Assembly (NCBI RefSeq): GCF_900188175.1
Contig: NZ_FZOQ01000008.1
Span: 152,052 to 216,051 of the forward strand
Reading direction: 5' to 3'
From: Pontibacter ummariensis
GTDB lineage: Bacteria > Bacteroidota > Bacteroidia > Cytophagales > Hymenobacteraceae
DNA length: 64,000 nucleotides
Made by a program: the position numbers and the translations under genes. Positions 42,803-51,480 of the stretch are shown piece after piece. Positions within the stretch are counted from its first letter, which is position 1. Every line of letters starts with the position of its first letter. The notes below the pieces were generated by a model, which worked only from the letters and a program-made list of their open reading frames with translations, ran no database searches and was not told the origin of the DNA.

Positions 42803-44014
42803 CTAAATGGTAAAGGCTACCACAAACTTAACGCCGGTGCCATGCCCTGTCAGGTCTGCCAGCAGCACCCCGTTATGCTGTTCAATGATTGCTTTGGCGC
42901 GCGGAAGCTCTAAACCGGATGTGCTCTCACCTCCGGTAGGCTTGCAGGAAAGCTTGGCGTACTTTAGGAGGGCTTTTCGCAAGTCCTGCTCCGTGAGCAC
43001 AGAGTCCTCGGCACTTACCTCCACATAAAACTTATCGCCGGTTTCATAAACGTCCAGGGCCACAGAACTGGCAGCGGGTGTATATTTAATGGTAGTAGTG
43101 AGCAGTAAAGAAAGGGCTTTGTGCAGCAACTCCCTGTCTACCATTAGCTCACGCCGGCTTGCTACAGAGAAAAAAAGCTCCAGCCCCTTCTTGTTGGCGA
43201 TGGGCTCACAGGCTTCCGCTACTTCCTGTGCTATCGTGGCAACGGCGATCATGCTTGGGTGCGGTACAACGGCGGCCTCGTCCTGGAAAGAGTCTGACAG
43301 CATTGCACGGGTATTATGGAGCATCTCCTGCGCAATCTGGTGGGCCTTCCGGATCAGGTACGGGCGCTCTTCCGTTGCTTGGGCCTCCTCTAACATCAGA
43401 TTCTGTTCTTTCAGGGGCTCCATTACGTTAAGCTCTAGGCTGCTCTGTAGCTCATCGTGCTTCCGGACGGCCTTCCGTGAGTCTACGCGGAGTTCTATCT
43501 GCTCTACTAACAGCTGCGCCAGGTCCTGCAGAATACCCTTCTCTTCTTCTGTGATACCACGTGGCTTCGAGTCTACGACACAAACAGTACCGATGTGGTA
43601 CCCATCATGGGTGCGAAGCGGCGCCCCCGCATAAAAACGAATCCCCCCCTCGGCGCTTACATAGGGGCTCGACAGGAGGCTGGGAATTTCGTGGGTATCC
43701 GTGAAAACCGTTACATCTGTATCATTAATGATGGTAAGCGAGCACAGGCTGTGATCCCGGTCTATACAGGAAGCATCCAACTCGCTTAGGTTGGCTTTAA
43801 ACCAGACCCGGTCCTGGTCAACCAGGGACACAAAGGCGCTAGGTACCTTAAAAAGCCGGGAGGCCAGCTTGGTGATCTTATCGAAAAACTCTTCCGGTGG
43901 CGTATCTAACAACTCATAACGGTAGAGGGCCTTTAAGCGCTCCTGGTCATTTTCAGGGATAATGTTAGCAGGCTTCGTATAAGTAGCAGGTTGTGAACTG
44001 TGGTTTTGGATCAT
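42803..44014 (-). CDS. GAF-domain protein with degenerate histidine-kinase-like module
   Basis: A 403-residue soluble protein. Residues about 25-180 are a GAF domain of the type found in many two-component sensors (YRYELLDTPPEEFFDKIT, VSLVDQDRVWFKAN, IRFYAGAPLRTHDGYHIGTVCVVD in parts). The rest has the size of a DHp-ATPase region, but key motifs are lost. The segment aligned with the N-box reads LLLTTTIKYTP, where the essential Asn would be the second T. The G1-type DxGxG is replaced by SAEDSVLTEQDLRKAL, and only GLELPRAKAIIEQHNGVLLA resembles the G2 region. It is therefore probably a non-catalytic sensor or scaffold. Neighbours give no partner. Confidence 0.8.
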   Translation of the reverse strand: MIQNHSSQPATYTKPANIIPENDQERLKALYRYELLDTPPEEFFDKITKLASRLFKVPSAFVSLVDQDRVWFKANLSELDASCIDRDHSLCSLTIINDTDVTVFTDTHEIPSLLSSPYVSAEGGIRFYAGAPLRTHDGYHIGTVCVVDSKPRGITEEEKGILQDLAQLLVEQIELRVDSRKAVRKHDELQSSLELNVMEPLKEQNLMLEEAQATEERPYLIRKAHQIAQEMLHNTRAMLSDSFQDEAAVVPHPSMIAVATIAQEVAEACEPIANKKGLELFFSVASRRELMVDRELLHKALSLLLTTTIKYTPAASSVALDVYETGDKFYVEVSAEDSVLTEQDLRKALLKYAKLSCKPTGGESTSGLELPRAKAIIEQHNGVLLADLTGHGTGVKFVVAFTI

Positions 44015-44364
44015 GAATAACGAGGCTGGCTTTCTTTTGTATGTTCTTGTACGGGCGTGTTATTAGGCAGATGTGTAATATAGGGAATTTGTGCCGGAGG
44101 ATAAAATGCAGGCCGTGTTGCAGACTCAGGTGTCCCCTAATACTACTTAACACAGGAAGTGCCCTAGGCAGGAGACGTAGGGCATCCCCGTCATTTAAAT
44201 GAAAGATATCGGTACACCCTCTGTTTTCCGTACAATAAGGTGAAGGACCTAGGCACAGCCCTTATATAAAGAGCCACTCCAGCAAAACCTGGCGTTTGCC
44301 ACTGGGTTAACTTACCGCCCACGATTAGAACATAAAGGGCGGCTCATTATTATACAGCTTATAA
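44015..44364. other. Intergenic region between the GAF-domain gene and tatA (350 bases)
   Basis: Divergent spacer with no reading frame that looks real and no hairpin or -7/-33 pair I could assign. It must contain promoters for both the minus-strand GAF gene and the plus-strand tatA. Confidence 0.4.
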
Positions 44365-44583
44365 ATGACGACGATGGACATAAACACAGTATTTGCATTT
44401 TTAGGACTGGGAGGAGGAGAGATCTTTCTGGTTATTGTTGCTATCCTGCTACTCTTCGGGGCTAAGAGCATTCCGGAACTGGCAAGAGGCCTGGGGCGCG
44501 GCATCCGGGAGTTTAAAGACGCGACGAAAGAAATCGAGCGCGATATAGAAAACTCAGAAAGGGATAAAGGGGACAAGGTGTAG
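44365..44583 (+). CDS. tatA: Sec-independent (twin-arginine) translocase subunit TatA/E
   Basis: A 72-residue TatA/E protein that forms the protein-conducting component of the twin-arginine export system. A short membrane helix (EIFLVIVAILLLFGAKSIPE) is followed by the typical FG hinge and an amphipathic helix (LARGLGRGIREFKDATKEI) with a charged tail. An in-frame ATG at 44374 would give MDINTVFAFLG and is also possible. tatC is not adjacent. It is divergent from the GAF gene and convergent with cydB. Confidence 0.92.
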   Translation: MTTMDINTVFAFLGLGGGEIFLVIVAILLLFGAKSIPELARGLGRGIREFKDATKEIERDIENSERDKGDKV

Positions 44584-44677
44584 ACTGCCTTTCGTTTTTC
44601 CCCTTCCTCTACCGCCGTGCGGTTCTTTCCAACCCCAAAGCTACCCTAATGCTCAACTTGCAGCAGTCACCGTCCCT

Positions 44678-45694
44678 TTAATGCAAATAACCCGGAGCTT
44701 TCTTCTGAAATCCATAAAACAGGTAAAACAAGAACGGCAGGATCAGCACACTACCCAACAAAAGGGCCCAGCCAAGCGCAGCCATGGTACTGGGCGGAGC
44801 CTGGTTTTCCAACAAAGAAAGGTTAGAAGCACCCCGCAGGATGATAAAGTCAGGGAAATGGGCATAGCCCACCGCTAACAGGATCATAGTCACCTGAAAA
44901 CCGGCCAGTACCCGTATCTTCTTCGTTTTGCCTTGCGACAGCCAGAACCACAGCAATATAAGTGACAAGGTAGCCGCTATAACCGCAGTCAGGCTAACGG
45001 CATTTCCAAAAACCCATCGCACCAGGGGTACTCCCTCCACGGCGGCGGCAATAAAGACCAGCGCCCCACAGGTAACGGCGGCCATGTTCATGCCTCTTGC
45101 CTTGTTTGTGAAGCGGCGCCTGTCTTGCTGTTCTTCGGCCTCCCCGATTAAGTATACCGACGCCAGAAAACCACAGAGGGCCACGGTAAACAAGCCTACG
45201 GCAACCGAGAACAGGTGCAACCAGCTAAACACATAAGCCTCCAGAAAACTGTCTGCCTGCGGATCTATTTTCCCGGCTATAACACTGCCAGCAATAATTC
45301 CTAAAAACAAAGGGGTAACCACGCTGGAGTAAGCAAAAATGCGGTTGTACACCACCTGCATCTCATCTACCACTGCGTCGTAATGCCGAAACACGAAGGC
45401 CGTACCACGGGCGATAATCCCCAGCAGCATGATCACCAGTGGAATGTGCAGGTATACCGACATCACACTGTATATCGCTGGAAACCCTACAAAAAGAATT
45501 ACAACGGCAATGATCAGCCACATGTGATTTGCCTCCCACACCGGGCCGATCGTGTGGTGCATGGTTTCGCGGGTGCGGCTCCTGTTTTTATGAGAAGTAA
45601 AGAGTTCCACAATGCCCGCCCCAAAATCGGCACCGCCTAAAAGCAGGTACAGCAGAATGGACAAACAAAGAAAAGTGATGACTACGTATTCCAT
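44678..45694 (-). CDS. cydB: Cytochrome bd ubiquinol oxidase subunit II
   Basis: A 338-residue integral membrane subunit of the bd-type terminal oxidase, which reduces oxygen to water with quinol at high affinity. It contains YLLLGGADFGAGIVELFTSH (parts), TMHHTIGPVWEANHMWLIIAVVILF (parts) and FPAIYSVMSVYLHIPLVIMLLGIIARGTAFVFRHYD (parts), the classic CydB opening, followed by further helices to a total of about eight. The gene begins 8 bases after cydA on the same strand, so the pair is one operon. CydX is not seen, as expected in Bacteroidota. Confidence 0.95.
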   Translation of the reverse strand: MEYVVITFLCLSILLYLLLGGADFGAGIVELFTSHKNRSRTRETMHHTIGPVWEANHMWLIIAVVILFVGFPAIYSVMSVYLHIPLVIMLLGIIARGTAFVFRHYDAVVDEMQVVYNRIFAYSSVVTPLFLGIIAGSVIAGKIDPQADSFLEAYVFSWLHLFSVAVGLFTVALCGFLASVYLIGEAEEQQDRRRFTNKARGMNMAAVTCGALVFIAAAVEGVPLVRWVFGNAVSLTAVIAATLSLILLWFWLSQGKTKKIRVLAGFQVTMILLAVGYAHFPDFIILRGASNLSLLENQAPPSTMAALGWALLLGSVLILPFLFYLFYGFQKKAPGYLH

Positions 45695-45702
45695 ACCTTG
45701 GC

Positions 45703-47031
45703 TTAGCGTGCTAGGGGTTTTTCGTTTGTATCATACAGGACCGGCACCATTTTGATCTGGCGGTACAGGAGAAAAATGACCACCAGGCTCAGCGATACAT
45801 AAATGGCGGTAAACAAATAAAAGGAGTACGCAATGCCGGGCATGGGCGTCACCGCATCGGCTGTTAGCATGACCCCATAGATGATCCAGGGCTGCCGGCC
45901 CACTTCCGTTACCACCCAACCGGCTTCCACGGCCAGAAAACCCAGCGGGCTTGCCAGCACAAAGAGCCAGAGGAACCAGCGCTTTGTTAACCAGGGCTGC
46001 TTGCGCCATAAAGTGCCAAAGTACAGCAGCGATACCAGCACCAGGAACATACCGATGCCCACCATGATCTGGAAGGCAAAATGCGTTACGGTGACAGGCG
46101 GCAGGTAGGCCGGGGGTATCTTATCTAATCCTTCTACCAAACCCGTAAAGTTCCCGTGCACCAAAAAGCTGAGCATACCCGGAATCTCCAGGGCGTAGTC
46201 CACTTTTTTATTTTCCTCGTCCGGTATGCCGCCTATGATGAGAGGTGCGGCCTCCTGTGTGTGGAAGTGAGCCTCCATGGCTGCTAATTTTGCTGGCTGC
46301 CTTTCTGCCACGTCTTTGGCAGAAAGGTCTCCGCTCAGGGGTTGCAGCAGGGCAGCCACAGCCCCGAAGATGGCAGCAATTTTAAAGGCCCTGGCATGGA
46401 AGGCAACGTTCTGCCTTTTCAGGATCATATAGGCATGCACACCTGCCACGGCAAAGCCGGTGGCTGCAAAGGCAGCAATGGTCATATGCAGCGCCTGCGT
46501 AAACCAGGCATCGTTGAACATGGCCGCGATAGGGTCTATGTTCACATAGGCTCCGTCCACTATATCGAAACCGGCAGGGCTGTTCATCCAGGCATTGGCA
46601 GACACCACCAGAATACCGGATGCCAGGCCGCTTACCCCAACCACTACCCCGGTAAACCAGTGGAACCATCGGTTAAAGCGATCCCAGCCGTACAGAAAGA
46701 AGCCGAGTGCGATTGCTTCTATAAAGAAAGCCGTTCCTTCGAGCGAGAAAGGCATGCCAAAAATAGGGCCGGCATGGGCCATAAACTCCGGCCAGAGCAG
46801 GCCTAGCTCGAAGGAAAGTACTGTACCGGATACAGCGCCCGTAGCAAAGAAAATAGCCACTCCCCTGCTCCATGCCTTGGTGAGGTTCTTGTAAACGGGA
46901 TCATTTGTCCTGAGCCAGCGGTAGTGCGCCACTGCCATAAAAAAAGGCATGACCATGCCGATACAGGCATAGATGATGTGAAAACCCAGGGAAAGTGCCA
47001 TTTGGGAGCGGGCTGCAAATAAATCGTCCAT
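45703..47031 (-). CDS. cydA: Cytochrome bd ubiquinol oxidase subunit I
   Basis: A 442-residue haem-bearing subunit holding b558, b595 and d. SQMALSLGFHIIYACIGM gives the N-terminal histidine that ligates the b595/d site (His18), AHAGPIFGMPFSLEGTAFF is the conserved E-containing helix, TQALHMTIAAFAATGF carries the b558 histidine, and GRQPWIIYGVM is the C-terminal signature. The quinol-binding Q-loop is of the short type seen outside enterobacteria. It is the first gene of cydAB. A minus-strand TATCTTTA lies about 30 bases upstream and could be a -7 box, but the -33 is unclear. Confidence 0.96.
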   Translation of the reverse strand: MDDLFAARSQMALSLGFHIIYACIGMVMPFFMAVAHYRWLRTNDPVYKNLTKAWSRGVAIFFATGAVSGTVLSFELGLLWPEFMAHAGPIFGMPFSLEGTAFFIEAIALGFFLYGWDRFNRWFHWFTGVVVGVSGLASGILVVSANAWMNSPAGFDIVDGAYVNIDPIAAMFNDAWFTQALHMTIAAFAATGFAVAGVHAYMILKRQNVAFHARAFKIAAIFGAVAALLQPLSGDLSAKDVAERQPAKLAAMEAHFHTQEAAPLIIGGIPDEENKKVDYALEIPGMLSFLVHGNFTGLVEGLDKIPPAYLPPVTVTHFAFQIMVGIGMFLVLVSLLYFGTLWRKQPWLTKRWFLWLFVLASPLGFLAVEAGWVVTEVGRQPWIIYGVMLTADAVTPMPGIAYSFYLFTAIYVSLSLVVIFLLYRQIKMVPVLYDTNEKPLAR

Positions 47032-47266
47032 AGCAGGTGTTTTGGGGTACGGATAAAGATACGCACTAACAGGATAAATCGCGCGCCAGAAGGTTCTTTA
47101 TCAAAGTGGCTTACTCTTTCCTCTATCGCCTCGCCTAAAAAATACTATCAGGATAACGTATCATACCTGTTATCCCTGTTAGAACAGGGGAAACAAAAAA
47201 CACAGGTACTTCAGTAAGCAGCAGCACTATCAAGATAAAAGCTGGAAGAAACGCATACTTATTTGA

Positions 47267-47323
47267 CTAAACCTTATACTAAAAGAGCACCTTTGTAAGG
47301 TGCTCTTTTAGTATAAGGTTTAG
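47267..47323 (-). terminator. Long hairpin terminator after the EF-hand lipoprotein gene
   Basis: A perfect 27-bp inverted repeat (47267-47293 against 47297-47323) with a 3-base loop lies 7 bases after the minus-strand EF-hand gene. The stem includes TACTAAAAGAGCACC and its complement. Such a long perfect stem is unusual for a simple terminator. Confidence 0.85.
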
Positions 47324-47329
47324 GTCTGT

Positions 47330-47905
47330 TTAACGTCCAAAATAAGTGTTGTAAGCTCCGTATTCCCTGTCGTCCAGCACACCATCCCGGTTGTCGTCCC
47401 ACACATTAAACACGCCATCACTAAACTCCCGGTCATTGATCAGCTTGTCACCGTCCACGTCCCACTCGTTGTAGTAGTTGCTGTTGGCAAAGCTAGCGTT
47501 AAACTCATTCTCATCCAGGGTCCCATCGGCGCTGGTGTCCCAGTCAGCCCAGTTCTCGTCCAGCAGACCATAGTCTTTACTAGCGGTGTTCCACTCCATC
47601 TCATCCAGTAAATTGTCATCGTTCACGTCCCAGATATCGAAAAAGCCACCGTTGTACTCGTACTCATCCAGGTTACCGTCGTCGTTCTCATCCCAGACGC
47701 CGTAGTCGCCGGTCGCGGCAAAAGTGGTGTTAAACTCATTCGCGTCCCAGGTGTCTGCTCCCACCTCTGTTACGTCTGTGTCCACTACCTCTTCGCCCAC
47801 GGTTGTTTCTGCTGTTTCGGTGGCACAGGCTACCATCCCCGCCGCGAGCATAAGGCAAAACCCGTTTCGCAGCCACTTTACAACACTGTGTTCATTCCTT
47901 TTCAT
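47330..47905 (-). CDS. EF-hand repeat lipoprotein
   Basis: A 191-residue exported lipoprotein: the signal peptide ends with LAAGMVACAT (lipobox cysteine at about residue 27). The mature part is very acidic and contains five EF-hand-like calcium loops: DENDDGNLDEYE, DVNDDNLLDEME, DTSADGTLDENE, DVDGDKLINDRE and DDNRDGVLDDRE, each with a Trp or aromatic flank, spaced about 30 residues apart. Calcium binding at the outer envelope is expected; the role is unknown. A charged, mostly Asp/Glu/Asn/Gly composition distinguishes it from the neighbours. The gene is monocistronic with a strong terminator. Confidence 0.88.
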   Translation of the reverse strand: MKRNEHSVVKWLRNGFCLMLAAGMVACATETAETTVGEEVVDTDVTEVGADTWDANEFNTTFAATGDYGVWDENDDGNLDEYEYNGGFFDIWDVNDDNLLDEMEWNTASKDYGLLDENWADWDTSADGTLDENEFNASFANSNYYNEWDVDGDKLINDREFSDGVFNVWDDNRDGVLDDREYGAYNTYFGR

Positions 47906-48008
47906 AGTCAGTTCTCTTTTAGTTTCACATCTTGGTTACTAATGACTACGTGAACACCTGAAGGGAGATTAATTTCTGTCCTGAGATTCCCTCCCTCGTG
48001 CGTACAGG

Positions 48009-50165
48009 CTATGCTGTGGCTGCCTGTTGGCTTTGCGTATGCTTCTGCTTGAAAAAGATCCGGAAGGTGCTTCCTTTCCCTACCTGACTTTCCACTTCTA
48101 TCCTGCCACCTGCATTCTCCACGATCCTTTTCACGATGTACAAACCCACCCCCGAGCCTTCCACATGGTCGTGCAGGCGCTTAAACATCGAGAACATCTT
48201 TCTTTCTTCTGACAGGTCTATGCCCAAACCGTTATCAGCAACTGCTAAGACTAAGTAACCAGGCCTTTTTTCCGTTGTAATATGTATCTCGGGCAGGCGG
48301 TTGGGAGCGCGGTACTTGAGGGCATTGCTCAGCAGGTTATACACCACACTCCGCGCATTCTTTGACGAGAAATGGATTGTGGAATGCGGGGAAAACTGGC
48401 GGTGGATACGGGCTCCCGTTTCCCGAATAACTTTTTCGAAGTCCAGTTCTACTTCGGCCACCACGTCCACCAGATTCACAGCGGTAATATCTTCTCCGGA
48501 TTCCCGCTGTATTTTAGCCACCTCCGATAAGTCGGCCACTGCTTTTTTAAAGCGTTCAATAGAAGCCCGTATGTGGTGGATCAGTTGTTGGACAACATCC
48601 ATCTCCATCGTTTCAGCGGGCAAATAATCCACCAGCACCTCTAGCAGCCCTTCTATGTTAGAGATGGGGGCTTTTAAGTCATGCGAGGCCGAGTAAACAA
48701 AATTATCCAGGTCGGCATTTGTGGCTAAGAGTTCCTTGTTTATGGCTTCTATCTCGTGGCGGGCCTCCACCTGCTCGTTTATTTCTATGGCGACGGCAAT
48801 TACTCCTGTTATAAAGCCTTGCGCATCCCGCATGGGGTGGTACACGAAGTTGACGTAAACGTCCTCCATCTTGCCGTTTCGCTCCAGCATCAGGTGGTGT
48901 TCATTGGCAACAAAGGGCACGCCGGTGTTCAGCACCCCTTCGAGCAACTCCTTTATGCCCTGGTCCAGGGCCTCCGGTATAGCCTCTAAGACGGGTTTTC
49001 CCAAGACGTCGGCTGGCTTTCTGCCCCAGATTTCGCATATGCCCGGGTTTGCCAGGTCAACGATGAACTGCGGCCCTCTGAGGATAGTGATCCCGACAGG
49101 GGCCTGCTGAAAAATATCATTCAGGTACTCCCGTTGGCGCGCCATTTCCTCCCGTGTCCGTACACTGGTGATGGTCGTGGCCATTTGCCCCGCTAGTAAA
49201 TGGTGCAGGTTCTGGTAATTCTGGTCATATTCCAACCTGGGGCTAAGCCCTGCAATAAAAAAACCAATAAGCCGGTTTTGTCCTGTCCTGAAAATTGGCA
49301 AAACAGCAGCCCGGTGTATCGGCTGCAAGCCCAGGCCGGGTTCTGCGGAGGCTTTTTCACCAGCGACAGGCAAATCGATGATAACCTGCTTTTTTGTCTT
49401 CTGCACCTGTAAAAAAGGGCAGTCGGGACCTGCTTTCTCCAGTATAACCTGTTCCGGAAAAACGTTTTCGGATAAGCCGCCGCCTTTCCCTAAAAGCCTT
49501 GCCGCTGTGCCTGTTCCGTTTAACAGGTACACCATGCTGAAGGGAACATCATTTTTGTTGTCGTGCAGAATATCGCAAACAGACTGGCAAACCTGCTCCA
49601 GGGTCAGCGTTTGTGTGGAGGCTTCAGACACTTCCTTCAAGGTCTTGAGCCTGCGCTGCCCCAAAATGGTATCTGTTACTTCTGTGCAGGCACAAAATAC
49701 TCCTGCCACCTCTCCTGCATCATTAAAAACCGGGCTATAGGAAAAGGTCCAATAGGTTTCCTCCAGAAAGCCTTTGCGGTCCAGCAAAATAAACATGTTC
49801 TCAGCATAGAACTGTTCTTCATGCGTCATGATGCCTTCGGCTACCTGGCCTATCTGCTCCCATATCTCAGACCACATCACCCGGGCACTGGTACCCAGCG
49901 CTTCGGGGTGCTTCTTGCCCAGGGCGGGCAGGTAGGCATCGTTGTGGAACATGTAAAAGTCTTTCGACCACCAGATGAACATGGGGAAGCCGGAATTCAG
50001 TAGCAGCCGAACGCTGGTTTTCAGGCTTTCCGGCCACTGCGCTGGCTCCCCCAGGGGGTGAGCAGCCCAGTTATAGGCCCGCATAAGCGCTCCCATTTCG
50101 CCCCCTCCTTTCAGGAAACCCGGCGTGTCTTTTTGGTAGATGGTGTCACTGTTTGCTTGCCCCAT
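48009..50165 (-). CDS. PAS/GAF-domain sensor histidine kinase
   Basis: A 718-residue soluble histidine kinase. Region about 35-165 is a PAS-like fold (SGFPMFIWWSKDFYMFHNDAYLPALG in parts), region about 170-340 is GAF-like, and region about 350-470 is a second PAS (IFQQAPVGITILRGPQFIVDLANPG in parts). The kinase core has the H-box SASHDLKAPISNIEGLL, N-box VVYNLLSNALKYRA, G1 VADNGLGIDL and G2 GSGVGLYIVKRIVEN, all intact. It has no membrane helix or receiver. No cognate response regulator is adjacent, so it is an orphan kinase; its signal is unknown. Confidence 0.92.
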   Translation of the reverse strand: MGQANSDTIYQKDTPGFLKGGGEMGALMRAYNWAAHPLGEPAQWPESLKTSVRLLLNSGFPMFIWWSKDFYMFHNDAYLPALGKKHPEALGTSARVMWSEIWEQIGQVAEGIMTHEEQFYAENMFILLDRKGFLEETYWTFSYSPVFNDAGEVAGVFCACTEVTDTILGQRRLKTLKEVSEASTQTLTLEQVCQSVCDILHDNKNDVPFSMVYLLNGTGTAARLLGKGGGLSENVFPEQVILEKAGPDCPFLQVQKTKKQVIIDLPVAGEKASAEPGLGLQPIHRAAVLPIFRTGQNRLIGFFIAGLSPRLEYDQNYQNLHHLLAGQMATTITSVRTREEMARQREYLNDIFQQAPVGITILRGPQFIVDLANPGICEIWGRKPADVLGKPVLEAIPEALDQGIKELLEGVLNTGVPFVANEHHLMLERNGKMEDVYVNFVYHPMRDAQGFITGVIAVAIEINEQVEARHEIEAINKELLATNADLDNFVYSASHDLKAPISNIEGLLEVLVDYLPAETMEMDVVQQLIHHIRASIERFKKAVADLSEVAKIQRESGEDITAVNLVDVVAEVELDFEKVIRETGARIHRQFSPHSTIHFSSKNARSVVYNLLSNALKYRAPNRLPEIHITTEKRPGYLVLAVADNGLGIDLSEERKMFSMFKRLHDHVEGSGVGLYIVKRIVENAGGRIEVESQVGKGSTFRIFFKQKHTQSQQAATA

Positions 50166-50326
50166 TTGCTAAGGAATGCTATGTATTTCGTTTTGTGATA
50201 AGTAATGACAGAAACAGGCAACCCGCCTTCTGATATACCACCATGTTATAATACCTTAAAAAGGATTATCTCTTCTGTCCTTTCCCTGCTGCCTTTTTAT
50301 AAGCTTATACCATTCAGTAGAAGCAG

Positions 50327-51298
50327 TTAACAGCAACCGCCCCCATCGTAAAAGTAAGTCGACTCTGTCACATAGATGTCGTTACGCCCTAAAGCCTGCA
50401 GTGCTCCGGCTGTTTTATCGCATACGGCAAGCGGTTGATTATGTAGCAGGGTGTGCCCTTTGCCATCGTCAAAGAAGTTCTCTGTGCCGTAGTAAATGGC
50501 ATGCTTTCCGGTAAAAACACAGGGGCCATCTTCGGGCATAGGGTCTTTGATGGCGCAGATCTCGACGCTTTCGATAAATACCAGTTCCTCTGTATCGTAC
50601 TGCCCCGGGGCCAGCACGCGGTAAGGACGCTTGGCCCGTACCTCCACGGTTCCGAAGCCAACGCTGGTCATAAAATCAATGTACTGCTGCAGGGGCATGG
50701 CACCGCTCAGGCACAGGGCCCGAAGCCGGTCGTCCTGCTGCAGGCTTTCCGGCATAAAGCTATCACTAACAGGGTCTGACAGTACCAATCGTCCGTGTGG
50801 TTTTAACACTCTGTACATTTCGGAGAGGGCTATTTTCAGTTCCTCCGCCTTAAAAATATTGAACAGGCAATTCTGAGCGGCCACGTCGATGCTTGCATCC
50901 GCTACAGGCAGGCTCAGGGCATCCCCTTCTTTCAGGGTCACAAAGTCGCTGCTAAACCACTGGTTCTGCCTCTCCGCCTCCTGCAGGTTCTCGGCACAAA
51001 CAGCCAGCATGCGTGCTACCGGGTCCACGCCAATAACAGCTCCCGGTCTGCGGCAGAAGTAGGAGAACTGCAACAGCTCCATACCACCCCCTACGCCCAC
51101 GTACAGTACCGTAGGGTTATTGCTCAGGTCGCGCGGGTTTACCGTAGACCCACAACCGTAGTTCATTTCCAGCATTTTGGAAGGCACCTTTAACTCCGGG
51201 AGTTGCCATACAGGGGTAGTGGTACAGCAGAGGCCCTGCTGCGGGTTTGCGGCAGCTTCGTCGTATACTTGCCTGGCGGCTTCTAGGTAATTAGGCAT
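50327..51298 (-). CDS. arsM: Arsenosugar-type arsenite methyltransferase
   Basis: A 323-residue SAM-dependent enzyme closely resembling arsenosugar-biosynthesis arsenite methyltransferase ArsM. Typical stretches are GLCCTTTPVWQLPELKVPS, KMLEMNYGCGSTVNPRDL, VLYVGVGGGMELLQFSY (SAM motif I, about 64-80), SIDVAAQNCLFNIFKAEEL, MYRVLKPHGRLVLSDPV and the C-terminal GGGCC. Cysteines at 24, 25, 49 and 144 and at the C-terminus are candidates for As(III) coordination. It would methylate arsenite in the cytoplasm. The usual partner ArsS (radical SAM) and arsR/arsB are not in the window, so it is an isolated gene here. Confidence 0.88.
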   Translation of the reverse strand: MPNYLEAARQVYDEAAANPQQGLCCTTTPVWQLPELKVPSKMLEMNYGCGSTVNPRDLSNNPTVLYVGVGGGMELLQFSYFCRRPGAVIGVDPVARMLAVCAENLQEAERQNQWFSSDFVTLKEGDALSLPVADASIDVAAQNCLFNIFKAEELKIALSEMYRVLKPHGRLVLSDPVSDSFMPESLQQDDRLRALCLSGAMPLQQYIDFMTSVGFGTVEVRAKRPYRVLAPGQYDTEELVFIESVEICAIKDPMPEDGPCVFTGKHAIYYGTENFFDDGKGHTLLHNQPLAVCDKTAGALQALGRNDIYVTESTYFYDGGGCC

Positions 51299-51480
51299 AA
51301 GATCAGGATGTCGGGGTTAGACGTGCGGCCCCTCGCTCGTAAAAGAAAGGCGCGACAAGAAACACTGCCCGAAAGCAGGAAGGGCGTTTGCACCATATTA
51401 GCCAAAGTTAAACAAACTCCCGTACGGATTTATACTTAGCACTGGTTTTCCTTTTAAACGAATTAGTACGCTGTAGTGGC

